NCBI RefSeq assembly: GCF_015223055.1
Contig: NZ_JADFBX010000009.1
Span: 124,001-188,000, forward strand
Source of the DNA: Pedobacter sp. MC2016-24
GTDB lineage: Bacteria > Bacteroidota > Bacteroidia > Sphingobacteriales > Sphingobacteriaceae
Reading direction: 5' to 3'
DNA: 64,000 bases
A program made the position numbers and the translations under genes. Below the pieces are notes generated by a model. The model ran no database searches, was not told the origin of the DNA, and saw nothing but the letters and a program-made list of their open reading frames with translations. Within the stretch, counting starts at the first letter, position 1; each line of letters begins with the position of its first letter. This document shows positions 15,752-25,173 of the stretch, piece after piece.

Positions 15752-17506
15752 ATGAAAACAAATTTCAAAAAATATACAATAGCGCTATTTCTGGCCACAT
15801 CTCTTTTTGGAGGACTTGTGGGCTGCAATAAAATAACCGATCTTGATCCACTGGACCAGATCGCTGATGGAAATTACTGGAAAACGGCTAACCAATTTAA
15901 GTTGTTTGCCAACCAGTTTTATGGCTGGCGAGCTGATTTTAGAAGTGTGATCAACGATAATCCACACAGTGATTACCGTTCTGATTTGATTAGTAACCTG
16001 ACGCCGAATCAATATAGTAATGGAACCAATTCCAATTCAGGTACAGACGGCAATTTCTCAGGTGCATTTTCTAAAATAAGGTTAACCAATACTTTATTGT
16101 TAAATGCATCCCAGTATGCCGCAGCTGGGGAAATTACCCAGTATGTTGCCGAAGCAAAATTTTTCAGAGCCTATATTTATTTCGATTTACTACAGTTATT
16201 TGGTGATGTACCCATTGTGGAAGGGGTACTTGATGTTAATGATCCAATCTTAAAAGGGAAACGGAACGACAGGTCTGAAGTAGCTGACTTTATCATTCAG
16301 GATTTGCAGGCAGCCATTCCCAACTTACCTTTAGAGAATTCGATTCCTGCTGGTGATAAAGGCAGAGTGAGTCGAGGTGCTGCGCAAGCTTTTTTATCGA
16401 GGGTTGCCTTGTTCGAAGGTACCTGGCAAAAGTTCCGCAACAACACGGCCCGCGCTACAGGACTTCTGGATATTGCGGTTAATGCGGCAAAAGGTGTAAT
16501 GAACAGCACACAGTACGAATTATTTAAACCTGCTATTTTGGGAGATTCTGCTCAGAAATATATGTTTGTACTGGAAGATGCAAAATCAAATCCTGCCGGG
16601 ATTACTAAAAGTGCCAATAAGGAATATATTTTTAGCAACAGACACGATGAGACCTTAAATCCTATTGGAACGAATATCAGTCACGGACAATTCGCTAACG
16701 TTGTACTGGTGGCACGTAAGTTTGCAAATCTTTACCTAAGCCAAAACGGGCTGCCGATAAACAATGCCAACAATATCCAATTTCAGGGGTATAATACGAT
16801 CACCTCGGAATACCAAAATAGGGATAACCGCATGAAACATACGTTAATGCCACCCCGTAAGGCGTACTGGTCTAACGACAATGGACGGGTAACCTGGTTG
16901 GGAGATGCTGCAGACTTAACTACTGCAGTATTCAAATCCTACATTCCTTCCAATTCCGGTACTGGTTATAACAATCAAAAATGGAATGCTGAGCGGAAGG
17001 TAACAGATAACTTTGAGGGCTATGATTTTCCTATTATACGTTATGCGGAGGTTTTATTGAATTATGCTGAGGCAGTTTTTGAAAGAGATGGTGCAATCTC
17101 TGATGCGGATTTAGATATTTCGCTAAATCTGGTTAGAAATCGCGTGAATACCACCATGCCCAAATTGAGTAACGCTTTTGCTACTGCTAATAATTTGGAT
17201 ATCCGCACAGAAATAAGGAGGGAGAGAACGGTAGAACTTTATAACGAAGGATTTAGGATAGATGATTTAAAGCGTTGGAAAACTGCCGAATTAGAGATGC
17301 CGCAAGACTTTTTAGGTATCAAGTACACAGGTACTGAATATGCAACTGCGGCAGTTTGGGGCACTACGCTTAACCGACCTAAAAACGCTGAAGGTGCGAT
17401 CATTTTCGAATCGGGACGAACCTGGTCTGACAAAAATTATTTATATCCTATTCCCGCTGATCAGTTAAAACTTAATCCTAACCTAGGGCAAAACCCAAAT
17501 TGGTAG
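15752..17506 (+). CDS. susD: SusD/RagB-family surface glycan-binding lipoprotein
   Basis: A 584-residue lipoprotein that forms the lid of the SusC transporter. An upstream in-frame ATG at 15728 overlaps the end of susC; the ATG at 15752 is preferred because it yields a standard lipoprotein signal peptide with the lipobox LVGC (residues 22-25). Family marks are EAKFFRAYIYFDLLQLFGDVPIV near 138, RGAAQAFLSRVALFEGTW near 207, and the C-terminal RRERTVELYNEGFRIDDLKRW and YPIPADQLKLNPNLGQN. It starts 11 nt after susC stops, so they are co-transcribed. The ligand is not predictable from sequence. Confidence 0.93.
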   Translation: MKTNFKKYTIALFLATSLFGGLVGCNKITDLDPLDQIADGNYWKTANQFKLFANQFYGWRADFRSVINDNPHSDYRSDLISNLTPNQYSNGTNSNSGTDGNFSGAFSKIRLTNTLLLNASQYAAAGEITQYVAEAKFFRAYIYFDLLQLFGDVPIVEGVLDVNDPILKGKRNDRSEVADFIIQDLQAAIPNLPLENSIPAGDKGRVSRGAAQAFLSRVALFEGTWQKFRNNTARATGLLDIAVNAAKGVMNSTQYELFKPAILGDSAQKYMFVLEDAKSNPAGITKSANKEYIFSNRHDETLNPIGTNISHGQFANVVLVARKFANLYLSQNGLPINNANNIQFQGYNTITSEYQNRDNRMKHTLMPPRKAYWSNDNGRVTWLGDAADLTTAVFKSYIPSNSGTGYNNQKWNAERKVTDNFEGYDFPIIRYAEVLLNYAEAVFERDGAISDADLDISLNLVRNRVNTTMPKLSNAFATANNLDIRTEIRRERTVELYNEGFRIDDLKRWKTAELEMPQDFLGIKYTGTEYATAAVWGTTLNRPKNAEGAIIFESGRTWSDKNYLYPIPADQLKLNPNLGQNPNW

Positions 17507-17524
17507 ACCTTAATATTTAAATAC

Positions 17525-18949
17525 ATGAAACGAATTAAATCTATATATACCTTTAGCGTTTGCCTTTCGCTTATGGTAAGTCTCGCCTTTATTTGCGGCA
17601 TTTCTGGATGTAAAGAAAGTGGTTGGGTTGATGAAATTGCTAAAGAAAATACGTTAGTGAATGTGCTGGCCATGAACCAAGATCTAAATGTTCCTTTGCT
17701 CTTGGGAAAGGACACAACGCTAACCATATCATCCAGTCCCCAGTCCGCTACCAATGGTAAGTTGCTTTGGAGTAGCTCGGATGAAAGCGTAGCGAAAGTT
17801 AGTCAGAATGGTGTCGTAAAAGCCATCGGATTAGGAACTGCGACAGTTACAGCACAATCCACTGACGGAGGTTTGCGTAAAGCGAGCGTAGAGATTACCG
17901 TGATAGATAAGGTAATTTATGCCACCAGTATTGTAACAGCTCCTGCGACCTTGAACACTTATCCAAAAGTAAAGACGACGATCACCGCTACGGTATCTCC
18001 AGCGAACACCACTTACAAACGATTAACATGGGCGAGTAGTAATCCTGGCGTTGCAACAGTGGACCAGAGTGGAGTTTTGACGGGTTTAGCACCGGGTACA
18101 ACCAACATTACCGCAAAGCCTGCAGACGGAAGCAGCGTGTTGGCAACAGTTGTTGTTACCGTTATTGATGTAGTCCCTATTCAGTCAATTAACATCAATA
18201 CTGTATTAAACGATGGAATAGCTGTTGATGAAAGATTGGTAATAGATTATGGAGTATCTCCGGCAGCAGCAACCAAACAGCTCGTTAACTGGACCAGTAA
18301 CAATACTAACATCGCAACTGTAACTTCAACCGGTATTGTTACTGGTGTAGCCGTAGGACAGGCTGTGATTACCGGAACCAGTACAGATGGTGGCAATGTA
18401 ACTACTACTTTAACAATTAACGTGATGGAAGGCAAAATCAACGATACCTTTACTGATGGCGTAACTCCAAGATGGGTTGCTTCTTCAACCGGATCTACGG
18501 CTGCAGTTCAAAATAACGTGCTTTGGATGACAATGAATAATCCTACCGGACCAAGTCGAAGAGGGGATTTTAGGCGGACAAATACTACCTTAAATATTGG
18601 CAAATATCCAGTTATTGCCTTTAAATTCACACGTCCTTTGCCTGTAAATGGTAACGTGTTTTTTGATACTAACCAGGGAAGATGGAAACAGACTACGGGA
18701 GGAGGAAACAATGTGATGCCTGCTTTAATAGGTAAAGACGGCCTGACGGTTTATTATGCAGATATGGGCGCAAGTAATACTTTCGGCACAAGTGGCTTTA
18801 CCCTGCCAACGACAGCAGCCTACACGTTTAGTCAAATTAGTGTAGGTGTCGCTGATATGCCCATAGCACAAAACCCTCTGTCGCCTTATCCTGTGTATTG
18901 GATAAAAACATTTAAATCAGTAGCTGAGCTGCAAGCATATATCAATTAA
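17525..18949 (+). CDS. Big2-domain surface lipoprotein, SusE/F-like position
   Basis: A 474-residue lipoprotein with a signal peptide and lipobox-type Cys near residue 29 (ISGC). Three tandem Big2-type immunoglobulin-like domains follow (about 50-125, 135-215 and 220-300). Each has the pattern LxWSSSDxSVAxVxxxGVVxAxxxGTATVTA. The C-terminal 170 residues form a different, beta-rich domain rich in Trp, Asn and Gly, which could bind glycan. Position directly after susD fits a surface glycan-binding protein that presents polysaccharide to the transporter. It has no recognisable catalytic motif. The Big2 domains probably act as spacers. No specific family is assigned to the C-terminal domain. Confidence 0.75.
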   Translation: MKRIKSIYTFSVCLSLMVSLAFICGISGCKESGWVDEIAKENTLVNVLAMNQDLNVPLLLGKDTTLTISSSPQSATNGKLLWSSSDESVAKVSQNGVVKAIGLGTATVTAQSTDGGLRKASVEITVIDKVIYATSIVTAPATLNTYPKVKTTITATVSPANTTYKRLTWASSNPGVATVDQSGVLTGLAPGTTNITAKPADGSSVLATVVVTVIDVVPIQSININTVLNDGIAVDERLVIDYGVSPAAATKQLVNWTSNNTNIATVTSTGIVTGVAVGQAVITGTSTDGGNVTTTLTINVMEGKINDTFTDGVTPRWVASSTGSTAAVQNNVLWMTMNNPTGPSRRGDFRRTNTTLNIGKYPVIAFKFTRPLPVNGNVFFDTNQGRWKQTTGGGNNVMPALIGKDGLTVYYADMGASNTFGTSGFTLPTTAAYTFSQISVGVADMPIAQNPLSPYPVYWIKTFKSVAELQAYIN

Positions 18950-18971
18950 TAAGAAAACTAAAATATTTGTT

Positions 18972-20264
18972 ATGATTAAAAATATTATTAAAGTCGCTAT
19001 TCCTGTTGTGTTTTTGGTTATGGTGGCAATGTCCTGTAAGAAGGACTTTTACAAGCTGGTGAATCCTCAAGCTGAACAAACTAATGAACCGGTTATTACA
19101 GGGAAATTAGCGATTGCACATCCGGGAATGCTGCATACGGCAGCAGATTTTACTTTTGTAAAATCAAAGGTTGATGCTGGTCTGGCACCTTGGAAGGATG
19201 GCTATGATAAATTGAACAGTAGTACTTTACTAAGTCTAAGCTACACAGCAAGCCCCACGGTAAAACTGATTCGCGGGGGAGGTTCCTTGGAGGAGCCTGA
19301 GGCAGATAATTACTCAAATGCTATGCGTGATTCGCATGCGGCGTACCAGATGGGATTAAAATGGAAATTATCTGGTGATGACCGGTACGCAGCTAAAGCA
19401 GTAGAAATTTTAAATGCCTGGGCGCGTGTATGCAAGTCGATAAGCGGAGACAGCAATAAGGCGCTTGCCTCGGGTATATATGGTTTGAGTTTTGCCAATG
19501 CGGCAGAACTTGTTAGAGGCTATAGTGGCTGGGCAGCTGCTGATTTTAATATCTATAAACAATGGATGCTAGATGTTTTTTATCCTGTAGCCTCAGATTT
19601 TCTGCAACGTCATAATGGTACCTGTCCATCCCATTACTGGACAAACTGGGATGCGGCAAATATGTGCGCGTTAATGGCTATAGGAATTTTGACCGATGAT
19701 AAGACTAAGGTAGAATTTGCCATCACTTATTTTAAAAGGGGCGTAGGCAATGGAAATATTGATAATGCCATAACAGCTACTCACAATGTAAATGGAGAGA
19801 TACTCGGTCAGGGACAGGAAAGTGGTAGAGATCAGGGCCACGGTGTTTTAGTGATTTCATTGTTGGGTTCATTTTGTCAAATGGCGTACAATGTGGGTGA
19901 AGATCTTTTCTCATATAAAAACAATAAATTTTTATCCTTATGTGAGTATACGGCTAAATATAATTATACAGACGCAGGGGGGGCTTTCCCTTATACGGTT
20001 CCATTTAGCCCCTATGTAAGATATTTCAATGCAAATTGCGCGAGTTCTGAAACTCTTACCGAGGTTTCTGCAGTATCGCGTGGAGATATCAGACCTTCTT
20101 GGGAGCTTGTATATAACCACTATGCGAAGGTAAAAGGGGTCGGTGCTAAATACAGTCAGCTTTTTGCTGAGAAAGTTCGTCCAGAAGGTGGAGGTAGTCA
20201 ATATGGCCCCAACAGTGGGGGATATGATCAGCTTGGCTTCGGAACTTTAATGTATTCTAAATAA
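18972..20264 (+). CDS. Alginate-lyase-superfamily polysaccharide lyase (lipoprotein)
   Basis: A 430-residue protein beginning with a lipoprotein signal (AMSC near residue 22). The alpha/alpha-toroid fold is suggested by AHPGMLHTAADFTFVKSKV near 48, NAMRDSHAAYQMGLKWKLSG near 116, HYWTNWDAANMCALMAIGI near 222 and GQGQESGRDQGHG near 277. The NWxxANM and ESGRDQGH motifs resemble PF05426-type alginate lyases, including the glucuronan-active PL38 group; the assignment to a PL family is not certain. Uronate-cleaving activity is consistent with the unsaturated uronyl hydrolase at 2727. It is the last gene before a strong hairpin terminator. Confidence 0.72.
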   Translation: MIKNIIKVAIPVVFLVMVAMSCKKDFYKLVNPQAEQTNEPVITGKLAIAHPGMLHTAADFTFVKSKVDAGLAPWKDGYDKLNSSTLLSLSYTASPTVKLIRGGGSLEEPEADNYSNAMRDSHAAYQMGLKWKLSGDDRYAAKAVEILNAWARVCKSISGDSNKALASGIYGLSFANAAELVRGYSGWAAADFNIYKQWMLDVFYPVASDFLQRHNGTCPSHYWTNWDAANMCALMAIGILTDDKTKVEFAITYFKRGVGNGNIDNAITATHNVNGEILGQGQESGRDQGHGVLVISLLGSFCQMAYNVGEDLFSYKNNKFLSLCEYTAKYNYTDAGGAFPYTVPFSPYVRYFNANCASSETLTEVSAVSRGDIRPSWELVYNHYAKVKGVGAKYSQLFAEKVRPEGGGSQYGPNSGGYDQLGFGTLMYSK

Positions 20265-20288
20265 AAGTTTATAAATTCTGCGTATTCG

Positions 20289-20328
20289 AATGTAGCCATC
20301 TGTTGTAAAACAGTATGGCTACATTTAT
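20289..20328 (+). terminator. Hairpin terminator after the susC-lyase operon
   Basis: AATGTAGCCAT (20289-20299) pairs with ATGGCTACATT (20315-20325); inside, CTGTT (20300-20304) pairs with AACAG (20309-20313) around a GTAA loop. Only a short T-rich tail follows, so the T-run is weak, but the stem is long and nearly perfect. Confidence 0.75.
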
Positions 20329-20370
20329 ATCCTATACATACTCCCATCTCATGATAAATAAACTATAGCA

Positions 20371-21387
20371 ATGGCAAAAAGATTATCGATACGTGATATT
20401 GCTAATGAACTGCAGATATCTAAGACCACCATTTCCTTTATCTTGAACGGTAAGGCAAAAGAGAAGCGGATCAGTGATGAGCTTGCTGAAAAGGTGATGA
20501 AACATGTAGCCCAAAGGGCCTATAAGCCCAATCAGCTGGCCAAGAGTTTAAGTACAGGGAAAACCATGATGATCGGTCTGATGGTTGAGAACATCTCCGA
20601 TTATTTCTTTGCGCAGGTCGCTTATCATATAGAAGAACTGGCCTATCAGCATGGATACCGCATTATTTATTGTAGTACAGATAATGATTTACATAAAACC
20701 CAGGAGCTGATCAGTATGTTCAGGGAGCGGCATGTCGATGGTTATATCATTACAGCCCCTGCCGGTCTCGAGAAGGATGTGCAAGGGTTGCTGGACGATG
20801 GCCTGCCGGTTGTACTGTTCGACAGGTATTTGAAAGGAGTAGATACCAGTTATGTTATCCTTGATAACTATAAGGCAAGTTATGATGCTACCAAGTATCT
20901 GACTGACCAAGGGTTTGAAAATATTGCTTTTGTTGAACTGGATTCTGATCAGAGCCAGATGCATGATCGCAGGGAAGGCTATTTGCAAGCAGTTGCGGAT
21001 GCTCATCTTGCGCCTCTAATTAAAAAGATCCCCTTCACCAGTGATTTTGACCAAAAAGTAAAAGAGCTGGTAAAGTTTATCAGGAAGAGCGAAGATGTGG
21101 ATGCTATTTTCTTTGCCACAAATTACCTGGCCTTCAGCGGTATTAAGGCGCTGAACCAGTTGAAAATGCATACCCCGCAGGACGTAGCGATTGTTGCTTT
21201 TGACGATCACGAGGTTTTTAATATTTATTCTCCAACGGTAACGGCTGTGGCCCAGCCGATCAAGAAATTGGCACAGCAGTCTATCAATGCTTTATTAAAA
21301 ATGCTGGATGCTAAAGACGGCACGCAAACTTTAGAAAAAATTGAGGTGGCTGCCGAATTGATCATCAGGGACTCCACAAAAGTGTAA
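20371..21387 (+). CDS. LacI-family transcriptional regulator
   Basis: A 338-residue regulator. The N-terminal helix-turn-helix and hinge occupy about residues 1-60 (LSIRDIANELQISKTTISFIL, then KPNQLAKSLSTG). A periplasmic-binding-protein-like sensor domain follows (MMIGLMVENISDYFFAQV onwards, DGYIITAPA near 125, VAIVAFDDHEVF near 272). It should bind an operator and respond to a sugar or uronate intermediate. Sitting between the susC operon and the ROK/lyase operon it is the obvious local regulator of this locus. Its operator was not identified; the bipartite element does not look like a compact LacI palindrome. The start is set by a canonical MAKRLSIRDIA N-terminus. Confidence 0.9.
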   Translation: MAKRLSIRDIANELQISKTTISFILNGKAKEKRISDELAEKVMKHVAQRAYKPNQLAKSLSTGKTMMIGLMVENISDYFFAQVAYHIEELAYQHGYRIIYCSTDNDLHKTQELISMFRERHVDGYIITAPAGLEKDVQGLLDDGLPVVLFDRYLKGVDTSYVILDNYKASYDATKYLTDQGFENIAFVELDSDQSQMHDRREGYLQAVADAHLAPLIKKIPFTSDFDQKVKELVKFIRKSEDVDAIFFATNYLAFSGIKALNQLKMHTPQDVAIVAFDDHEVFNIYSPTVTAVAQPIKKLAQQSINALLKMLDAKDGTQTLEKIEVAAELIIRDSTKV

Positions 21388-21411
21388 AGGATGAATAAAT
21401 TATTCGTTTTT

Positions 21412-21441
21412 TTGAGTATAACTTTCCAATTAAAGTGTCTT
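21412..21441 (+). promoter_or_regulatory. Shared bipartite promoter-like element, copy 5 (ROK/lyase operon)
   Basis: TTGAGTATAA at 21412-21421, 14 nt, TGTCTT at 21436-21441. It is in the 76-nt gap after the LacI gene, 22 nt before the ROK start. Confidence 0.65.
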
Positions 21442-21463
21442 AAAAGAAAATAAATAATTACAG

Positions 21464-22354
21464 ATGCTTCTTTTTGAAAAACGATTAATAGTTGGGATAG
21501 ATATAGGCGGTTCACACATAACCGCAGCTTTAATTGACCTGGAAAAACAATGTGTGCTGGAAGAATCAAGAGTCCGGAGCCGTGTGAATTCTAACGGGCC
21601 TGCGGAAGAAATTATCAGTACCTGGGTTGAGGTATTAAGAAAGGTGATATCAGGTGCTCCTAAAGGAGTTTCAGACTTAAGGCTGGCAATGCCTGGTCCG
21701 TTTGATTATGAAAGTGGTATTTCATTGATTAAAGGAATGAATAAATATGAATCTCTTTATGGTTTGGACATCAGATCATGCCTGGCCACGCATCTCGCTA
21801 TTGTCCCTGAAAACATTTTATTTCGTAATGACGCTGAAGCTTTTCTTCATGGAGAGGTTTTTTGCGGAGCGGCCAGGACAAACAATTTGGCAATAGGAAT
21901 CACACTTGGTACAGGGTTGGGTTCAGCGGTTAGCATAGATGGGATCACAAAAGATGCCTGCCTTGGTGTTTCTGCTTTTAAAGATGGTATAGCGGAAGAT
22001 TATATCTCTACACGATGGTTTGTGAAACGCTACCATGAGCTGACCGGTAAAAAAATAGATGGAACGGAAGCGCTGGTCAGTTTATATCAGCTTGAACCGG
22101 CGGTTAAAACGATATTTGCAGAATTTTCATCCAATTTATCGGTATTTTTAGCGTCATTTATACAGTCCGAACAACCTGAAGTGGTGGTCATCGGAGGGAA
22201 CATCGCTAAAACACATCCACTGTTTCTGGATGAAGTAAAATATAAGCTTAGCCAGTATGGGTTGACAACTCCGCTTAAAATTGCTGAGCTTTGGGAGTCC
22301 GGCGCCCTGCTTGGAGCTGCCTATTATTCCCCGGCTGAAAAAACAATAAGTTGA
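21464..22354 (+). CDS. ROK-family sugar kinase-like protein
   Basis: A 296-residue cytoplasmic protein with the actin-like ATPase fold. It has the phosphate-1 loop GIDIGGSHITAALI near 11, AMPGPFDYESG near 76, FRNDAEAFLHGE (catalytic Asp region) near 122 and LGTGLGSA near 147. The typical zinc motif of ROK proteins (CxCGxxGCxE) is not visible where it would follow, so this is a divergent member. No DNA-binding domain is present, so a kinase is favoured over a ROK repressor. Phosphorylation of a released monosaccharide is the likely job. It is followed 2 nt later by the lyase gene. Confidence 0.75.
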   Translation: MLLFEKRLIVGIDIGGSHITAALIDLEKQCVLEESRVRSRVNSNGPAEEIISTWVEVLRKVISGAPKGVSDLRLAMPGPFDYESGISLIKGMNKYESLYGLDIRSCLATHLAIVPENILFRNDAEAFLHGEVFCGAARTNNLAIGITLGTGLGSAVSIDGITKDACLGVSAFKDGIAEDYISTRWFVKRYHELTGKKIDGTEALVSLYQLEPAVKTIFAEFSSNLSVFLASFIQSEQPEVVVIGGNIAKTHPLFLDEVKYKLSQYGLTTPLKIAELWESGALLGAAYYSPAEKTIS

Positions 22355-22355
22355 C

Positions 22356-25094
22356 ATGAGGAAATATATATATACCCTTATCATTGCTGCACTGCTCACG
22401 AATGTGACTAGCGCACAACTCATCCCTTTGCCCGCTAATTTGCCTAAAACCCATCCCAGGCTGATGACTACTGCGGGTGGTAAACATATCGTGCAGGAAC
22501 AGATTAAGCACGAAAAATGGGCGCAGGAGGTTTTGAATGGCATAAAAAGCCGAATTGATAAATATGTTGATCAGCACGTTACCGATCCAACCTGGATGCC
22601 TTCCAGGTTGATGATGTATTGGAAAAGCAAAGCTACAAATGTCTATATTAAAGGGGGGGTATATTCTCATGCAGATGGAACGGCACCTGTACCAACTGTT
22701 CGTTTTGGTAGTAGCAGGGGGCAGGCTAGTGTATACAGCAGACCAAAGCTGGAAGACATCATCCCTTACATGGATGACACCAAAGGCGTTTATTTTCATA
22801 ACACAAAAAAGGCTGGTATGCCTTTGGAATGGGGTGAACAAGCCAATGCCTCAGGTATAGAAAGCATTAACGAACAGATTATGGGATTGGGGAAAGATGC
22901 TGCTTTTATATACTGGCTTTACGGTGATGAAAAGTACGCAAAGTTTGCCTACGCTATTTTTGATACCTATATGATGGGGATGTATTACCGAAATGAGCCT
23001 GTTGATTTAAACAACAGCCATGCTCAAACATTGGTTGGTCTATCAACATTTGAAGTCATACAGGAGCGCATTTTAAATGAGCTTGCCTATCTGTATGATT
23101 TCCTGTATCCATATGTAAGCTCAAAATATAAGAACAAAACAGATAAATATGAGGTTACATTAAAGAAGTGGATAGACATCACTATTAAAAATGGTGTTCC
23201 GCAGAATAACTGGAATTTGCATCAGGCCAAATTTATCCTGAAAGTAGCGATGGTACTGGAGGAAAACAAAAAATATGCAGATGGAAAAGGGCGTGAGTAT
23301 TATATTGATTATATCCTGAACAAGAACTCCGCTCGTCAATGGTCACTGACCAAATTTATGCAATATGGGTATGATGAAAATACTGGTGTCTGGGCCGAAT
23401 CACCTGGTTATTCGCAGGGGGTGACCAAAGATCTGACAAATTTTATCCGTGATTATGACAATACCTTTAACCAAAATCTGTTGCCTTACACGCCTGTCAT
23501 GGTTAAAGCGGTCGAAATGCTGCCGCAATACTTGTTCCCCAACGGACACATTACTGCCTTTGGCGATACCCATTATGGACCGATTTATACAGAAGCTTTT
23601 AGCGATATGATCAGGATGGCTCAAAAGTATAAACAAAAAGAAAATGAAACGACGTTTACCAGAATGTATCGTTTGTTCGATCCTAATGCTGCTGAAGGAA
23701 AGTTGGTTACGGGTAATCTTGCACCTCAGGTAGCTTCTTTTTTTACCAGCAAGCCGCTGAAGCTGGATAAACAAGTAACATCAGGAAAAATCCGGGATTT
23801 CGTTACGCAGACATTTTATGCGCCTAACGTAAGCTGGTTTGTGCAGCGAAGCGGGTATGACGACAAAAAGAACGGCATGATGATTTCCCAGAATGCATCA
23901 TTCGGGAACCATATGCATGCGAACGGGGTGTCCATAGAATTATATGGAAAAGGCATTGTACAGGGGGCGGAATCGGGTATCGGATCTACCTATTTTCAAC
24001 CGGATTATAAGGAATACTATTCTCAGTTTCCTGCACACAATACCGTAATGGTAGATGGCATATCCGCTTATCCGGAAATGCTCAGTAATCATGCTTTTGA
24101 TCTGTTAAGCTGTTACCCGAGGCCGATGCAAAAAGAAGGTTATTATGGAGATATTACATTTTCTGATGTCTACTTTTTAGAACCGGAGAGTAGGAGCGAT
24201 CAAAATCGTTTCTTAAGTATCGTACGGACTAGTGGATCAACTGGCTATTACGTGGATATTTTTCGTTCAAAGAAACAACGTCAGGGTGATAAATTTCATG
24301 ATTATTTTTACCACAACCTTGGGCAGGAAATGAAAATAACCGATGTTATCAATCATCCCCTAGCGCTAGAGCCGAGTGAAGAAATGGCTTTTGCAGGTGG
24401 ACATCTGTTCGCATTAGATTACATGTGGGATAAAAAGTCGATAACTACCGATAAAGATTACAGGGCCGAATGGAAAATAGTCATGCCTGACAGCAACCAC
24501 GTTTATATGAATCTCTGGATGAAAGGTTACCCGGGAAGGGAAGTGTTTTCCATCAAATCGCCCCCTACCAAGGCCTTCCGGAAAGAAGGAAACGGACTTC
24601 CTTATGATGTTGAAAAGGCTCCGTTTTTAACGATCGCCGCACGTCAGCATGGTGAGGCATGGAATCACCCTTTTGTTTCTGTTTTTGAGCCAACCACTGA
24701 AAAAGAGGGTAGATCTATTGAATCGATTTCTTCGTTTACACCAGATCATATATCCGCTGATTTTGTAGGCCTCATCGTCAAAAGTAAAACTGGCAGAACG
24801 GATTATATTTTCTCATCGCTAAAGGATGAAGTAGTATCATATAAGGACATGTCGGCCAATGCTACTTACGCCTTAGTAACTGAGCAAAATAAAGATTATA
24901 CGCTTTTCCTCGGAAATGGTATCGAATTGAGGGGAAAGGGCATTTCAATAATTGCCAAAGAAAAGACTTCGGCGGTACTGAGCTATAAAAATGGCGAATA
25001 TTATTTCACTTGCGAAGCTCCAGTATTGATTACAAATAGTAAAGGGAGAGAATTTAAGTTTGATAAGTTGTCTTACCAAAAAATTGACTTTTGA
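22356..25094 (+). CDS. Heparinase II/III-like polysaccharide lyase
   Basis: A 912-residue secreted protein with a signal peptide ending near TSAQ (residue 21). The N-terminal alpha/alpha-toroid (to about 430) carries NNWNLHQAKF near 284 and VWAESPGYSQG near 345-355, where Glu348 and Tyr352 fall in the usual catalytic region. The central beta-sandwich begins near 475 with the family landmark GNHMHANGVSIELYGKG (517-533) followed by FPAHNTVMVDG. Such proteins cleave uronic-acid-containing polysaccharides by beta-elimination. The precise PL family is undetermined. The unsaturated products would be substrates for the hydrolase at 2727. Gene end is followed by a strong terminator at 25135. Confidence 0.78.
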   Translation: MRKYIYTLIIAALLTNVTSAQLIPLPANLPKTHPRLMTTAGGKHIVQEQIKHEKWAQEVLNGIKSRIDKYVDQHVTDPTWMPSRLMMYWKSKATNVYIKGGVYSHADGTAPVPTVRFGSSRGQASVYSRPKLEDIIPYMDDTKGVYFHNTKKAGMPLEWGEQANASGIESINEQIMGLGKDAAFIYWLYGDEKYAKFAYAIFDTYMMGMYYRNEPVDLNNSHAQTLVGLSTFEVIQERILNELAYLYDFLYPYVSSKYKNKTDKYEVTLKKWIDITIKNGVPQNNWNLHQAKFILKVAMVLEENKKYADGKGREYYIDYILNKNSARQWSLTKFMQYGYDENTGVWAESPGYSQGVTKDLTNFIRDYDNTFNQNLLPYTPVMVKAVEMLPQYLFPNGHITAFGDTHYGPIYTEAFSDMIRMAQKYKQKENETTFTRMYRLFDPNAAEGKLVTGNLAPQVASFFTSKPLKLDKQVTSGKIRDFVTQTFYAPNVSWFVQRSGYDDKKNGMMISQNASFGNHMHANGVSIELYGKGIVQGAESGIGSTYFQPDYKEYYSQFPAHNTVMVDGISAYPEMLSNHAFDLLSCYPRPMQKEGYYGDITFSDVYFLEPESRSDQNRFLSIVRTSGSTGYYVDIFRSKKQRQGDKFHDYFYHNLGQEMKITDVINHPLALEPSEEMAFAGGHLFALDYMWDKKSITTDKDYRAEWKIVMPDSNHVYMNLWMKGYPGREVFSIKSPPTKAFRKEGNGLPYDVEKAPFLTIAARQHGEAWNHPFVSVFEPTTEKEGRSIESISSFTPDHISADFVGLIVKSKTGRTDYIFSSLKDEVVSYKDMSANATYALVTEQNKDYTLFLGNGIELRGKGISIIAKEKTSAVLSYKNGEYYFTCEAPVLITNSKGREFKFDKLSYQKIDF

Positions 25095-25134
25095 GAAGAA
25101 TTTTATTTGAAATAAGTTTGTTAGCTGTTGATGT

Positions 25135-25173
25135 GAAAAACCGGACTTTTAACAATTCAAAGTCCGGTTTTTT
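25135..25173 (+). terminator. Rho-independent terminator of the ROK/lyase operon
   Basis: AAAACCGGACTTT (25137-25149) pairs with AAAGTCCGGTTTT (25159-25171), with a 9-nt loop and a run of T. It is a classic intrinsic terminator about 40 nt after the last gene of the polysaccharide locus. Confidence 0.9.

Noticed and set aside
20283-20290. ATTCGAAT palindrome before the LacI gene as operator
   Set aside because: It overlaps the foot of the terminator hairpin, is short, and has no second copy upstream of the target operons.
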